The notes under the pieces were generated by a model that searched no databases, was not told where the DNA came from, and saw nothing but the letters and a program-made list of their open reading frames with translations. A program made the translations under genes and the position numbers. This document shows, piece after piece, positions 51,068-59,646 of a DNA stretch of 64,000 bases. Origin of the DNA: Pararhizobium sp. (GTDB lineage Bacteria; Pseudomonadota; Alphaproteobacteria; Rhizobiales; Rhizobiaceae); NCBI GenBank assembly GCA_017794825.1, contig CP051237.1:1798001-1862000 (forward strand). The letters are read 5' to 3'. Position 1 is the first letter of the stretch. The number at the start of each line of letters is the position of its first letter.

Positions 51068-52156
51068 ATGCTGTTTCGATTGCCCGACCACGACACACTC
51101 TACCAGGCGTTGCTCGACCGCGACGAAGCCTTTGACGGACGCGCCTTTGTCGGCGTGACCAGCACGGGCATATTTTGCCGCCTGTCCTGTCCGGCGCGCA
51201 ATCCGAAGTCTGAAAACTGCACGTTTTTCTCTTCAGTCCAGGAATGCCTGGAAGCAGGATTTCGGCCGTGCAAGCGGTGTCATCCCATGGCGCCCGCAGC
51301 AGAAGCCGACCCTTCGATCCAGCGGCTCGTGACTGCGCTCGAAAAGCGCCCGGAGCATCGCTGGAGCGAAGGCGACGTCAGCGCCATGGGACTGGACCCA
51401 TCGACCGTGCGGCGCGCCTTCAAGCGACACTACGGCGTGACGTTTCTGGAAATGGCGCGGCTTACCCGCATCCGCTCGGGTTTCGAGACGCTGTCCGGCG
51501 GCGGCCGCGTCATTGACGCGCAGCTCGACGCGGGCTTCGATTCCCCGAGCGGCTTCCGCAACGCCTTCGCGCGGCTGCTCGGACAGCCGCCCTCCTCCTT
51601 CAGCGGCCGCGAACTTTTGAAGGCAAGCTGGATCGAGACGCCGCTCGGGGCGATGATCGCCGTCAGCGACCGGCATGTGCTGCATCTCCTGGAGTTCATC
51701 GACAGAAAGGCGCTTCCGGCCGAATTGAAGAGTCTGCGCGCGCAGGCCAAGGGCGGCGTCGGCATCGGCCGCGAACCACCAACGGATCAGGCGGAGGCGG
51801 AGCTCGCCGCCTATTTTGCCGGCCAAAGCTCGGCGTTCACCGTTCCTTTGAAATTTCATGGCACCGCCTTCACCTGTGAGGTCTGGCGCGCGCTCATGGA
51901 AATACCGGCCGGCGAAACCCGCAGCTACAGCGATCTCGCGCGGACCATCGGAAGGCCTGAGGCGACGCGCGCGGTGGCGCGCGCCAACGGCGCCAACCAA
52001 CTCGCCCTCATCGTTCCCTGCCACAGGGTCATCGGCGCGGACGGTTCGCTGACCGGATATGGCGGCGGCCTGTGGCGGAAACAGCAGCTTATCGAGCTGG
52101 AACGGCAATTCGCGACGCCGGCCCGGCGCGCAGATCATCGGGAGGAAATCGCATGA
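51068..52156 (+). CDS. ada: Ada: methylphosphotriester/O6-methylguanine methyltransferase and regulator
   Basis: This 362-residue Ada protein has three modules. The N-terminal Zn domain has Cys37/Cys41 (FCRLSCPA) and Cys68/Cys71 (CKRC), the first accepting methyl from phosphotriesters. An AraC-type HTH follows (about 90-190). The C-terminal O6-methylguanine methyltransferase has the PCHRV acceptor Cys and NQLALIV. On methylation Ada activates the alkylation response. Its stop overlaps the next gene (ATGA). Confidence 0.92.
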   Translation: MLFRLPDHDTLYQALLDRDEAFDGRAFVGVTSTGIFCRLSCPARNPKSENCTFFSSVQECLEAGFRPCKRCHPMAPAAEADPSIQRLVTALEKRPEHRWSEGDVSAMGLDPSTVRRAFKRHYGVTFLEMARLTRIRSGFETLSGGGRVIDAQLDAGFDSPSGFRNAFARLLGQPPSSFSGRELLKASWIETPLGAMIAVSDRHVLHLLEFIDRKALPAELKSLRAQAKGGVGIGREPPTDQAEAELAAYFAGQSSAFTVPLKFHGTAFTCEVWRALMEIPAGETRSYSDLARTIGRPEATRAVARANGANQLALIVPCHRVIGADGSLTGYGGGLWRKQQLIELERQFATPARRADHREEIA

Positions 52157-52920
52157 ACCAGGCGGACAAGGCGACGTCATTTGCAGCCATGCATGTCAAG
52201 GGCGACCCGCTCATACTGTTCAACATCTGGGACGCGGGCAGCGCCAAGGTCGTCGCGGAAGCCGGCGCGCCCGCAGTGGCGACGGGAAGCTGGTCGGTGG
52301 CGGCCGCGCACGGCTATCAGGACGGGGAGTCGATCCCGCTGGAACTTCTGGAGGTGGTGTCAAGCCGCATTGCCGCGACTGTCGACGCGCCTCTGACAGT
52401 GGACTTCGAAGGCGGCTACGCGGCGGGACCGGAGGGCATCGCCGTCAATGTCGGCCGCATCATCCGGTCCGGCGCAATCGGCGTCAATTTCGAGGATCAG
52501 ATCGTCGGCGGCGAAGGTCTCTACGAAATCGACGTCCAGGCGACCCGGCTGGAAGCCGCGGTTCAGGCGGGCGAGGAAAACGGCGTCGCGCTCTTCGTCA
52601 ACGCCCGCACGGATATCTTTCTCAAGGAACGCGATCGCTCGAAACATCCGGCTCTGCTGCAGGCCGCGAAAGATCGGGCGGCGGCCTATGCCGAGGCCGG
52701 CGCGAGCGGCTTTTTCGCGCCCGGCCTCGTCGATGTCGATCTTGTCGCGGATTTGTGCGCAGCGTCTTCGCTGCCCGTCAACATACTGATCATGCCGGAC
52801 GCGCCGTCACACACCGACCTTGCACAGGCCGGCGTCGCGCGCATCAGCTATGGACCTGGTCCCTATCGCCGCTACGCCGCGATGCTCGCCGACATGTACC
52901 GGACTGCGATGCAAGGCTGA
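52153..52920 (+). CDS. Isocitrate lyase/PEP mutase superfamily protein
   Basis: This 255-residue TIM-barrel enzyme has LFNIWDAGSAKVVAEAGAPAVATGSWSVA, VDFEGGYA (metal-binding Asp/Glu), GVNFEDQ and NARTDIF. The family includes PEP mutase, carboxyphosphonoenolpyruvate mutase and oxaloacetate hydrolases/lyases. It is translationally coupled to ada and has GGGAGGAA upstream; coupling of these two is seen in other alphaproteobacteria but its meaning is unclear. Confidence 0.85.
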   Translation: MNQADKATSFAAMHVKGDPLILFNIWDAGSAKVVAEAGAPAVATGSWSVAAAHGYQDGESIPLELLEVVSSRIAATVDAPLTVDFEGGYAAGPEGIAVNVGRIIRSGAIGVNFEDQIVGGEGLYEIDVQATRLEAAVQAGEENGVALFVNARTDIFLKERDRSKHPALLQAAKDRAAAYAEAGASGFFAPGLVDVDLVADLCAASSLPVNILIMPDAPSHTDLAQAGVARISYGPGPYRRYAAMLADMYRTAMQG

Positions 52921-52930
52921 ATGGTCAGCC
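52915..52930. terminator. Short hairpin spanning two convergent stop codons
   Basis: GGCTGA-ATGG-TCAGCC forms a 6-bp stem with a 4-base loop; each arm carries one of the facing stop codons. It could end transcription in both directions, though weakly. Confidence 0.4.
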
Positions 52931-53731
52931 GTCCTTCCTGATTTCGACCTGATGCGGATAGGGAATGGAGATGCCGGTTTCGTCGAAGGCCTTCTTCACG
53001 TCCTTGATAAAGGCGAATTTCAGCTCCCAGTAGTCGGAAGCATTGCACCAGATCCGCACCCCCAGATCGACGGACGAATCACCGAGATTGACCACCCTGA
53101 CCCAGGGTTCGGGATCCTTCAGCACCCGCTTGTCGGCCGCCGCCCGGTCGAGAATGACGGACATCGCCTTGTCGGCGTCATCGTCATAGTCGATGCCGAA
53201 CTGGACATCGAGGCGACGCGTCGGGTGCGCCGAGTAGTTGGTGATGATCGTGCCCCAGACCTTGGCGTTCGGCACAATGATCTGCACGTTGTCGGGCGTG
53301 GCCAACTCCGTGAAGAACAAATTGAGATCCTTCACTGTGCCCGCGGTGCCGCCTACATCGACATATTCTCCAAGCTTGAACGGCCGGAAAATGATCAGCA
53401 TCACGCCGGAGGAGACGTCCGCCAGCGTGCCCTGCAGGGCAAGGCCGATCGCCAGTGTCGCGGCGCCGAGAACGGCGACGAGGCTCGTCGCCTGGAAGCC
53501 GAAGAGCTGGAGAACGGCGATTATGACAACCGTCAGGATCAGCCATTTCGCGATAGAGGAGAAGAACCCGCCCAGCGTATCGTCGATTCGCGGGTTCGAA
53601 ACGATTCGCCTCTTGATGAAGCCCGACGCCATGTTGGCGACGATGTAGCCGACCACCAGGAAAACCAGCGCTTTAACGGCGTTGATAATCAGCGGGATGT
53701 AGGGCTCTACGTGGGTGGTTACCTGATCCAT
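52925..53731 (-). CDS. MscS-family mechanosensitive channel
   Basis: This 268-residue protein has three N-terminal hydrophobic segments and the pore helix GAATLAIGLALQGTLADVSSGVMLIIFRPFKLGEYVDVGG, typical of small-conductance channels. A cytoplasmic beta/alpha region follows (VQIIVPNAKVWGTIITNYS). It relieves turgor on osmotic downshock. ATG at 53731 with GAAGGG upstream is preferred over the open frame to 53758. Confidence 0.9.
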   Translation of the reverse strand: MDQVTTHVEPYIPLIINAVKALVFLVVGYIVANMASGFIKRRIVSNPRIDDTLGGFFSSIAKWLILTVVIIAVLQLFGFQATSLVAVLGAATLAIGLALQGTLADVSSGVMLIIFRPFKLGEYVDVGGTAGTVKDLNLFFTELATPDNVQIIVPNAKVWGTIITNYSAHPTRRLDVQFGIDYDDDADKAMSVILDRAAADKRVLKDPEPWVRVVNLGDSSVDLGVRIWCNASDYWELKFAFIKDVKKAFDETGISIPYPHQVEIRKDG

Positions 53732-53882
53732 TTCATATCCCTTCTTAGTTGGCGGCATTCAAACAACTTCGACCGGGCAAGTCAAAACGGGGCGCAGGCG
53801 ATATTCTCCTCATAAGTGCTGGCCGCAATTGAAATCCGCCACTATCATTCGCCGGCAATCCAATTCAGCAAGGGGAATAGTC

Positions 53883-54773
53883 ATGAAATCGCTTGGCATC
53901 CGATGCGCGACGACTGCGGCGTTATTTGCTCTTTGTTCCGTGGGCGTCGCCGCCGCGGAAAAGACGGTGACCTACGACGTGGAGGGAGCGAATGTCGTCG
54001 GCACGCTCAATCTTCCCGACGGGATCGACAATCCACCGGTGATCGTTCTCTTTCACGGCTTCACAGGCTCGCGCGACGAGCTGGTGATTCCGGCCGTCGA
54101 GGAGGGCATATTCCAGAGGGCCGCAAGGATGTGGGCGGACAAGGGAATTGCAAGCCTGCGGATCGATTTCCGCCATTCCGGCGAGAGCGGCTCGGACTAC
54201 GAGAACACGACGGTGGGCGGACAGGTCATGGACGGGCTCTCCGCTCTCGACTATCTGGCGGCCTCCGGCGAGGTCGACGCCGACCGCATGGCGATCGTCG
54301 GCTGGAGCATGGGCGGCACGGTGGGCGCTTCCGTCGCCGGCCGGACGGAGCATGATCTCGACGCGGTGGCGCTGTGGGCGCCCGGCGCCAATCTTGCGTC
54401 GGCGATAATCCTGCTTCTCGGTCCGGATTCGTTCAAGGCAGGGCTTGCGAGCGAAGGCGAAGCCGTGACCTCCAAGCTGCCCTGGGGCGCCGACGTGACG
54501 CTGAAACCGGCGTTCTTCGACAGCCTGTTCGAGATCGACCCGGTCGCCGAGATCGCGGGATATGACGGTCCGCTCTTCGTGGCCGTCGGTTCCAACGACA
54601 CAATCGTCTTCCCGCAGCCGGAGTCGGGCCAGATCTTCCTGGACTATCACGACGGTGACGAAGAACTGTTCGTCAGGCCGATGGATCACACGTTCAATGC
54701 ATTCACCGATGAAAAGACCGTCGATGAGCTGATCAACGCGACGGGCGACTACATTTCAGCCCATTTCGACTGA
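53883..54773 (+). CDS. Exported alpha/beta hydrolase
   Basis: This 296-residue protein has a Sec signal (cleavage near VAAA-EK, residue 25). The core shows the oxyanion LFHGFTGSRDE, nucleophile Ser in GWSMGG, SNDTIVFP and the C-terminal MDHTFNAFTDEK histidine. It resembles feruloyl/cinnamoyl esterase-like and prolyl-oligopeptidase-like hydrolases. It is periplasmic, monocistronic and of unknown substrate. AAGGGGAA precedes the ATG. Confidence 0.85.
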   Translation: MKSLGIRCATTAALFALCSVGVAAAEKTVTYDVEGANVVGTLNLPDGIDNPPVIVLFHGFTGSRDELVIPAVEEGIFQRAARMWADKGIASLRIDFRHSGESGSDYENTTVGGQVMDGLSALDYLAASGEVDADRMAIVGWSMGGTVGASVAGRTEHDLDAVALWAPGANLASAIILLLGPDSFKAGLASEGEAVTSKLPWGADVTLKPAFFDSLFEIDPVAEIAGYDGPLFVAVGSNDTIVFPQPESGQIFLDYHDGDEELFVRPMDHTFNAFTDEKTVDELINATGDYISAHFD

Positions 54774-54797
54774 AAATCTGCGCCCTTCCCGCCTTTG

Positions 54798-56345
54798 TCA
54801 AAGCACCGCCTCGATAAGGCGGGGGCCGCGCAGGGATGCGAACGCGTCGAACGCGCTTGCAAATTCATCCGTCGTCTCGACGCGCTTCGCCTCGACGCCG
54901 TGTCCCCGTGCGAGGCTGACCCAATCCGGTTCGGGATCGGTCAGCGAGATCATCGGCGCGCTGTCGGCGTCAGGCGCTCCGGCGCCGATATTCGACATCT
55001 CGTTGTTGAGGATCCGGTAGGACCGGTTGGCCATGATGATGACCAGGATATCGAGGCTGGAGCGCGCCATCGTCCAGAGCGCCTGCAACGTATAGAAGGC
55101 CGAGCCGTCGCCGGTCAGGGTGATCACCTTGCGATCCGGACAGGCGACCGCGCATCCAACAGCCACGGGCAGGGAGAAGCCGATCGATCCGCCGCGATTG
55201 GTCAGCCAGTCGTGCGCGCCGGCAGCCGCGCACATCGGATAGAGATGGGCGCCTGAAGTGATGGATTCGTCGACCACAATCGCATTGTCGGGAAGCCGGT
55301 TGGCCAGCAACTGACCCAGACTTTCCGGCGTGATCGCTCCGGACGGCGGCAATGCAGGCCGCTCCTTCGCCTGCGGCTCTCCAGCCGTTACACCGAGTTC
55401 CGCGGCAATTGCTTCAAGCGCGGTTTCAAGGTCGGCGCGCGGCGCGCTCAGCGTCAGGACCTCCGCGCCATCGGGAAGCAGGCGGCTCGGCCGTCCGGGA
55501 TAGGCGAAGAAGGCCACCGGATCACGAGCGCCGGCCAGCACCACGCTGCGAATGTCCTTGAGCCGCTTGACCGCAAGGTCGACATGAAACGGGATGCGCT
55601 CGAGCGCCGGGGTTCCGTCGCCGCGCTGCATCCGGGCGACAGCGGCTTCGGCCAGAACCGTGCAGCCGGTCGCTCTGGATATCGCATCGGAGAGGTACGC
55701 GCTTCGGGCGCTGATGAACGGCGCGCCGATAACGAGCGCCGAGGTCTCGCCGTTGCGAAGCGTCTCGATCGCCTTGCCGACGACGGATCGGTCGATCTCG
55801 GGTCGCGGAAGCGCATTCTTCCGGGTTGCGCTTGCGGAGGTTTCCGACCAGACGACGTCGTTGGGCGCGACGAGCGTTCCGATACCGCCTTCGGGCCCCG
55901 CCATGTCGGCCAGCATTGACGCCGCGATATCACCTATTTCGTCGGCGCTTCTCGCTGTCTCGACATAACGGCTGACCGGGCGGGCGATGCCTTCGATGTC
56001 CGAGGTCAGAGGCGCATTGTGGCGGATATGGTCGATCGCGTGCTCGCCGATGACGTTGAATACCGGCGTATCCGCCTTCTTCGCATTGTGCAGGTTGGCG
56101 ACGCCGTTCGCCAGGCCCGGCCCCAGATGCAGCAAAGTCGCCGCCGGCTTTCCGCTCATGCGCGCATAGCCGTCGGCGGCGCCTGTCGCGACGCCCTCGA
56201 ACAGGCAAAGATGCATCGCCAGCGCCCTGTTGTGCGTCATTGCGGTCAGAAGATGCATTTCCGTCGTTCCGGGATTGGCGAAACAGGTGTCAATTCCATT
56301 GTCCACCAGGGTTTCGACAAGCAGGTCGGCGCCGGTTCTGGGCAT
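54798..56345 (-). CDS. Thiamine diphosphate-dependent enzyme (acetolactate synthase/benzoylformate decarboxylase type)
   Basis: This 515-residue three-domain TPP enzyme has Glu50 (CLFEGVATGAADG), which activates the cofactor, and the Mg/TPP motif GDGSAFYTLQALWTMARSSLDILVIIMANRSY. It is shorter than typical AHAS large subunits and lacks an FAD-pocket signature I can see, so a 2-oxo-acid decarboxylase or carboligase is likely. It is divergent from the IclR gene, suggesting co-regulation with the cluster to its right. Confidence 0.85.
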   Translation of the reverse strand: MPRTGADLLVETLVDNGIDTCFANPGTTEMHLLTAMTHNRALAMHLCLFEGVATGAADGYARMSGKPAATLLHLGPGLANGVANLHNAKKADTPVFNVIGEHAIDHIRHNAPLTSDIEGIARPVSRYVETARSADEIGDIAASMLADMAGPEGGIGTLVAPNDVVWSETSASATRKNALPRPEIDRSVVGKAIETLRNGETSALVIGAPFISARSAYLSDAISRATGCTVLAEAAVARMQRGDGTPALERIPFHVDLAVKRLKDIRSVVLAGARDPVAFFAYPGRPSRLLPDGAEVLTLSAPRADLETALEAIAAELGVTAGEPQAKERPALPPSGAITPESLGQLLANRLPDNAIVVDESITSGAHLYPMCAAAGAHDWLTNRGGSIGFSLPVAVGCAVACPDRKVITLTGDGSAFYTLQALWTMARSSLDILVIIMANRSYRILNNEMSNIGAGAPDADSAPMISLTDPEPDWVSLARGHGVEAKRVETTDEFASAFDAFASLRGPRLIEAVL

Positions 56346-56407
56346 CAGGACATCATCTCCTTTGAAACAGGTCTACGAAGCGCGCCGCGGCGCGCAATGA
56401 ATTCCGC

Positions 56408-56436
56408 TTGACATAAAAACAACGCCGCGACAAGAT
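56408..56436 (+). promoter_or_regulatory. Promoter of the iclR operon
   Basis: TTGACA at 56408-56413, a 17-base spacer and CAAGAT (or AAGATA one base on) near 56431-56437. The start codon at 56444 lies about where transcription should begin, so a leaderless transcript is possible. Confidence 0.5.
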
Positions 56437-56452
56437 ATCCGATATGGATATC
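56434..56452. promoter_or_regulatory. Palindrome over the iclR start codon
   Basis: GATATCC-GATAT-GGATATC is a perfect 7-bp inverted repeat with a 5-base centre. It covers the -10 region and the ATG of the iclR gene, and is a good site for autorepression. Confidence 0.6.
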
Positions 56453-57205
56453 GAGTATTCAAATAGAATACAGCAAGAGAAAGCCGGCGTCCGCCCGCTC
56501 TCCACGGCCCTGAAAACCATGGCCGTGCTCGACGTGCTTGCGTCGGGTCGCAGGGGCATGCGGCTCGCCGAAATCGCCGATGCGATGCAGCTCTCCCGTC
56601 CGACCGCCTATCAGAGGCTTCTCACCCTGATCGAAGCCGGCTGGGTAGAACTCGACGATGCGGGACGTTATCGCCTGTCGCTCCACGCGTGCCGCATCAG
56701 CGCCGCGGCGCTGGAACAGGCAAGCCTCGGACAACGCGTCGTTCCGATCATGGAAAGGCTGGTGGAGAAGACCCGCGAAACCGCGTCCATCTCGGTGCTC
56801 GACGGCGGCGTTCCCTGCATCATTCAACGCGTGGAATCGGAGAACGTGCTTCGCGCCGAGCAGAAGATCGGCACCACGATGTCGCTCGAAGGGTCGGCGT
56901 CGGGCCGCGTGCTCGTCGCCTATGCCGACGAGCTCACGCTGGAGCGGCTTTCCGAAGGCGCGCAAACCCTTCCGGCGGCAGACGTGCTGGAAGAGGTTCG
57001 CGAGAAGGGTTACGCGGTTTCCACCGGCTACACCATGGTCGGCGTCAGAGCGGTCGCCGCCCCGGTGTTCGACTATCTGGGCAAGTGTTCCGCCGCGATT
57101 TCACTTGTGGCGCCGGACAGCCGCTTCCATCTCGACGCCTTGCTCGAGCCCCTGCTCGCGGCCGCCGAAGACATCACCCTGATGCTGCAGGGAAAGCAGG
57201 ACTGA
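56444..57205 (+). CDS. IclR-family transcriptional regulator
   Basis: This 253-residue IclR protein has a winged HTH at about 17-80 (STALKTMAVLDVLASGRRGMRLAEIADAMQLSRPTAYQRLLTLIEAGWV) and an effector domain (SASGRVLVAYADE, VREKGYAVSTGYTMVGVRAVAAPVFD). No ribosome site precedes the ATG. IclR proteins sense small carboxylic or aromatic metabolites. Its stop lies two bases before the next gene, so it heads the operon that runs to the right edge. Confidence 0.88.
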   Translation: MDIEYSNRIQQEKAGVRPLSTALKTMAVLDVLASGRRGMRLAEIADAMQLSRPTAYQRLLTLIEAGWVELDDAGRYRLSLHACRISAAALEQASLGQRVVPIMERLVEKTRETASISVLDGGVPCIIQRVESENVLRAEQKIGTTMSLEGSASGRVLVAYADELTLERLSEGAQTLPAADVLEEVREKGYAVSTGYTMVGVRAVAAPVFDYLGKCSAAISLVAPDSRFHLDALLEPLLAAAEDITLMLQGKQD

Positions 57206-57207
57206 CA

Positions 57208-58929
57208 ATGGCCATGGTCGCAAACAACGCAACCGCAGAACGACTGAAACCGGCGCCGAGGCCTGCGGAAAAGGTGATGCTGCCGGCGACGCTCGCGGCC
57301 ATGCAGCCGACGCGCCTGAGCGGCGCGCGCGCCTTCATGAACAAGATGATCCGCGAACGCTGGGACATCGGCGTCGACCGGTTCGATATCGACGAGACAG
57401 GAACCGGGACGGCTGTCTACCATATCCGGGCTCCGCAACAGGAATTCAGCTTCATCGCCTTTTCACGACCGCCCAGCAGCAAGATGCGGACGGGCCGCAT
57501 CATCGGCCGTGCCTGGGACATGATGGGCGCGCTGAACGAAGGTCCCGCAACAGCGTCGCAGATCGAAGCGGCGCGCGCGGAACTCCCGAAACTCTATCGC
57601 GGCCGCTCCAGCAAAAACACGCTGGTATGGTGCCGATCGAACCGGTCGATGCGCGTTTTCGACCACACGGTAGACGCGCTCATGCGCGGCGAACAGCCCG
57701 ATATCGAGGAAATCGCCGGCGCCTGCTACCTGATGCGCAACACCGGCCTCGACGGCAACGGCACGTTCGGAACCCGATCCTTTCCTTCCCTCGGACCAGA
57801 CCATGCGCTTGGCGGCGCCCTGGAGGCGCAACTCCTCAACGCCTACCTGATGCGCGAATTCTCCTGCGATCTCGTCGAACACTTGGCCAGACTGAAATCC
57901 GGCAAGGCAGCGCCGCTCAATCCCGCAATCCGCCGGTTTGTCGGCGTCGGCAACGGTTCGGCGCTCGGTCTGATCTTCTTCATTCACCGGCATCCGCGCC
58001 TGATCAATTCGTGGCTCAAGGCGCGGGAATTCGCAATCGCGGAGGCGCGCGGACTAGAGCTGCAGAAGGACGATCCCAGGATCGACCGGCTGGTCATGCT
58101 TCTCGACAAGGCGATCGCCTTCCGCAGGCAGGACCGGATGACCTACGAGACCTTTGCATCGAGCGCCGATATCGCAAAAGATCTGGACCGGGTCGTCGCA
58201 ACCCTCCGGTCCTGGCGCGAGACCGGCGCGATGGAAGGCGCATCCCCGCGGCTGCCGCTCGATCATCTGACGACGCTTTTCGAGGACCGGATCTTACCGG
58301 AAAGTCTTGAAACGCTCTTGTCGCTTCTGATTGAACTGATACCCGAGACAGCAGACCGGCTTGCAGCTGGAATCGGCGGAAAAGACGAACTGACGTTGCA
58401 GGCATGCCGAACCGTCTGCGAACTGCAGGCGATCATCGACGCCGAGTATCGATGGGCCCTCGAACTGGACATGGATAGCCCCGAAGCCCGGACCTATGTC
58501 TGGTACAAGTCGGAAACCGCGGAAGAGCCGCGACGCGGACCGCGCTCGGAAGTTCCCGATGCGCTGGATCTGGGCCTCGACATTCCCGGCGGCGTCCGGA
58601 AGCTTAAGGCCGATCTCGACGGTTTCGACGAGGCGGCGCTTCTGAGCCGTTTCCTGCTGAAGCATCCTGAGCATCGATATCTCGTCGGACGGCTTCAAAG
58701 CCTTGCGGGCGAGCCCTATCATACGCCGATCGCCAACATCAACGCGGCCGACTTCGTGCCGATCGAACTTGTGCGCCTGATGAACGTCACGGTGCACGGT
58801 ATCGACAAGACCCGCGATTTCCTGAACCGGAACCTGCGCGGCGTGCTTTTTCACGGTGCGCCGACAACGGACGACATCCGCGCCGGCAAGGGTGAGTTCT
58901 GGTACTATCCCGAGGAGCCGGCGCCATGA
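57208..58929 (+). CDS. Uncharacterised 573-residue protein
   Basis: There is no signal peptide or clear membrane helix; the protein is soluble and mostly helical with conserved-looking patches. These are NTLVWCRSNRSMRVFDHTVD (about 136-155), a Gly/Asn-rich MRNTGLDGNGTFGTRSFPSLG (about 175-195), and RRFVGVGNGSALGLIFFIHRHPRLI (about 243-267). The GNGSALGL stretch could bind a nucleotide or phosphate. AGGA precedes the ATG and the stop overlaps the next gene (ATGA at 58926-58929). I do not recognise the family. Confidence 0.75.
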   Translation: MAMVANNATAERLKPAPRPAEKVMLPATLAAMQPTRLSGARAFMNKMIRERWDIGVDRFDIDETGTGTAVYHIRAPQQEFSFIAFSRPPSSKMRTGRIIGRAWDMMGALNEGPATASQIEAARAELPKLYRGRSSKNTLVWCRSNRSMRVFDHTVDALMRGEQPDIEEIAGACYLMRNTGLDGNGTFGTRSFPSLGPDHALGGALEAQLLNAYLMREFSCDLVEHLARLKSGKAAPLNPAIRRFVGVGNGSALGLIFFIHRHPRLINSWLKAREFAIAEARGLELQKDDPRIDRLVMLLDKAIAFRRQDRMTYETFASSADIAKDLDRVVATLRSWRETGAMEGASPRLPLDHLTTLFEDRILPESLETLLSLLIELIPETADRLAAGIGGKDELTLQACRTVCELQAIIDAEYRWALELDMDSPEARTYVWYKSETAEEPRRGPRSEVPDALDLGLDIPGGVRKLKADLDGFDEAALLSRFLLKHPEHRYLVGRLQSLAGEPYHTPIANINAADFVPIELVRLMNVTVHGIDKTRDFLNRNLRGVLFHGAPTTDDIRAGKGEFWYYPEEPAP

Positions 58930-59630
58930 CAACCCGTGCCGAAACCCTCCGCATAATGCCGCGCGAGATGCGCATGATGAGCGAGCGCATCCTGCAGCAG
59001 ACGGACCTTCCCATGGGGTTCGTTCTGACCGTCTACGACCTGCCGATGTATTCCCAGATGATGGGGCTGGGCGGACTGCAGCTTCTTGAACAGCGGTTTT
59101 CCCGGCTGAAGACCGCCGATCCGCGCAAACTGCGCATCGTGTCGGAAACATCCGGAAAGCTCACCGTCGACTGCGGCGCCGAGCACGCCTGGATCGCCAT
59201 TCCGGCCCTGATCGACCTGCTGTGCGAACTGACCGAACGTTTCGGCGCGGGCCAGATCGAGATCATCAATGTCGACGATCCCAAGGAGTTGAAGACCGCA
59301 GAAGGTTTCGGCCGTCGCTACGGGCTGGAAGTCGCCTTTGCAGACGCCGCGAAACCGGTGCTTTCGGCGCACAATCTCGAAACAGAAGATCATGCGCATC
59401 AGGACACGGTGCTTTGGCGCGCGCTCGAAAACGGAGCACACGTTCCAGCCGATCTGTGGTGGCGCATCTACGCGCTCGCCAAGCAGGCGCTTGCGCCGGA
59501 CACGGTGGTTTCGCGCCGCCATGCGGGACCGGTGATGGTGACCGATGACGGCCGGGTGATCGGCCGCGCGGACAATGACGACGATACCGATCTGGAATTT
59601 CTGGTCAGGCCGAAGATCAGCGAAGAATGA
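58926..59630 (+). CDS. Uncharacterised 234-residue protein, partner of the 573-residue protein
   Basis: This soluble protein has PREMRMMSERILQQTDLPMGFVLTVYDLPMYSQMMG at the N-terminus, a central GKLTVDCGAEHAWIAIPALIDLLCE, and a C-terminal PADLWWRIYALAKQALAPDTVVSRRHAGPVMVTDDGRVIGR. It is translationally coupled to the 573-residue protein, suggesting a two-component enzyme or complex. No catalytic motif I know is present, and I do not recognise the family. Confidence 0.7.
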   Translation: MTTRAETLRIMPREMRMMSERILQQTDLPMGFVLTVYDLPMYSQMMGLGGLQLLEQRFSRLKTADPRKLRIVSETSGKLTVDCGAEHAWIAIPALIDLLCELTERFGAGQIEIINVDDPKELKTAEGFGRRYGLEVAFADAAKPVLSAHNLETEDHAHQDTVLWRALENGAHVPADLWWRIYALAKQALAPDTVVSRRHAGPVMVTDDGRVIGRADNDDDTDLEFLVRPKISEE

Positions 59631-59646
59631 AGGGTAAACGCCTCCG

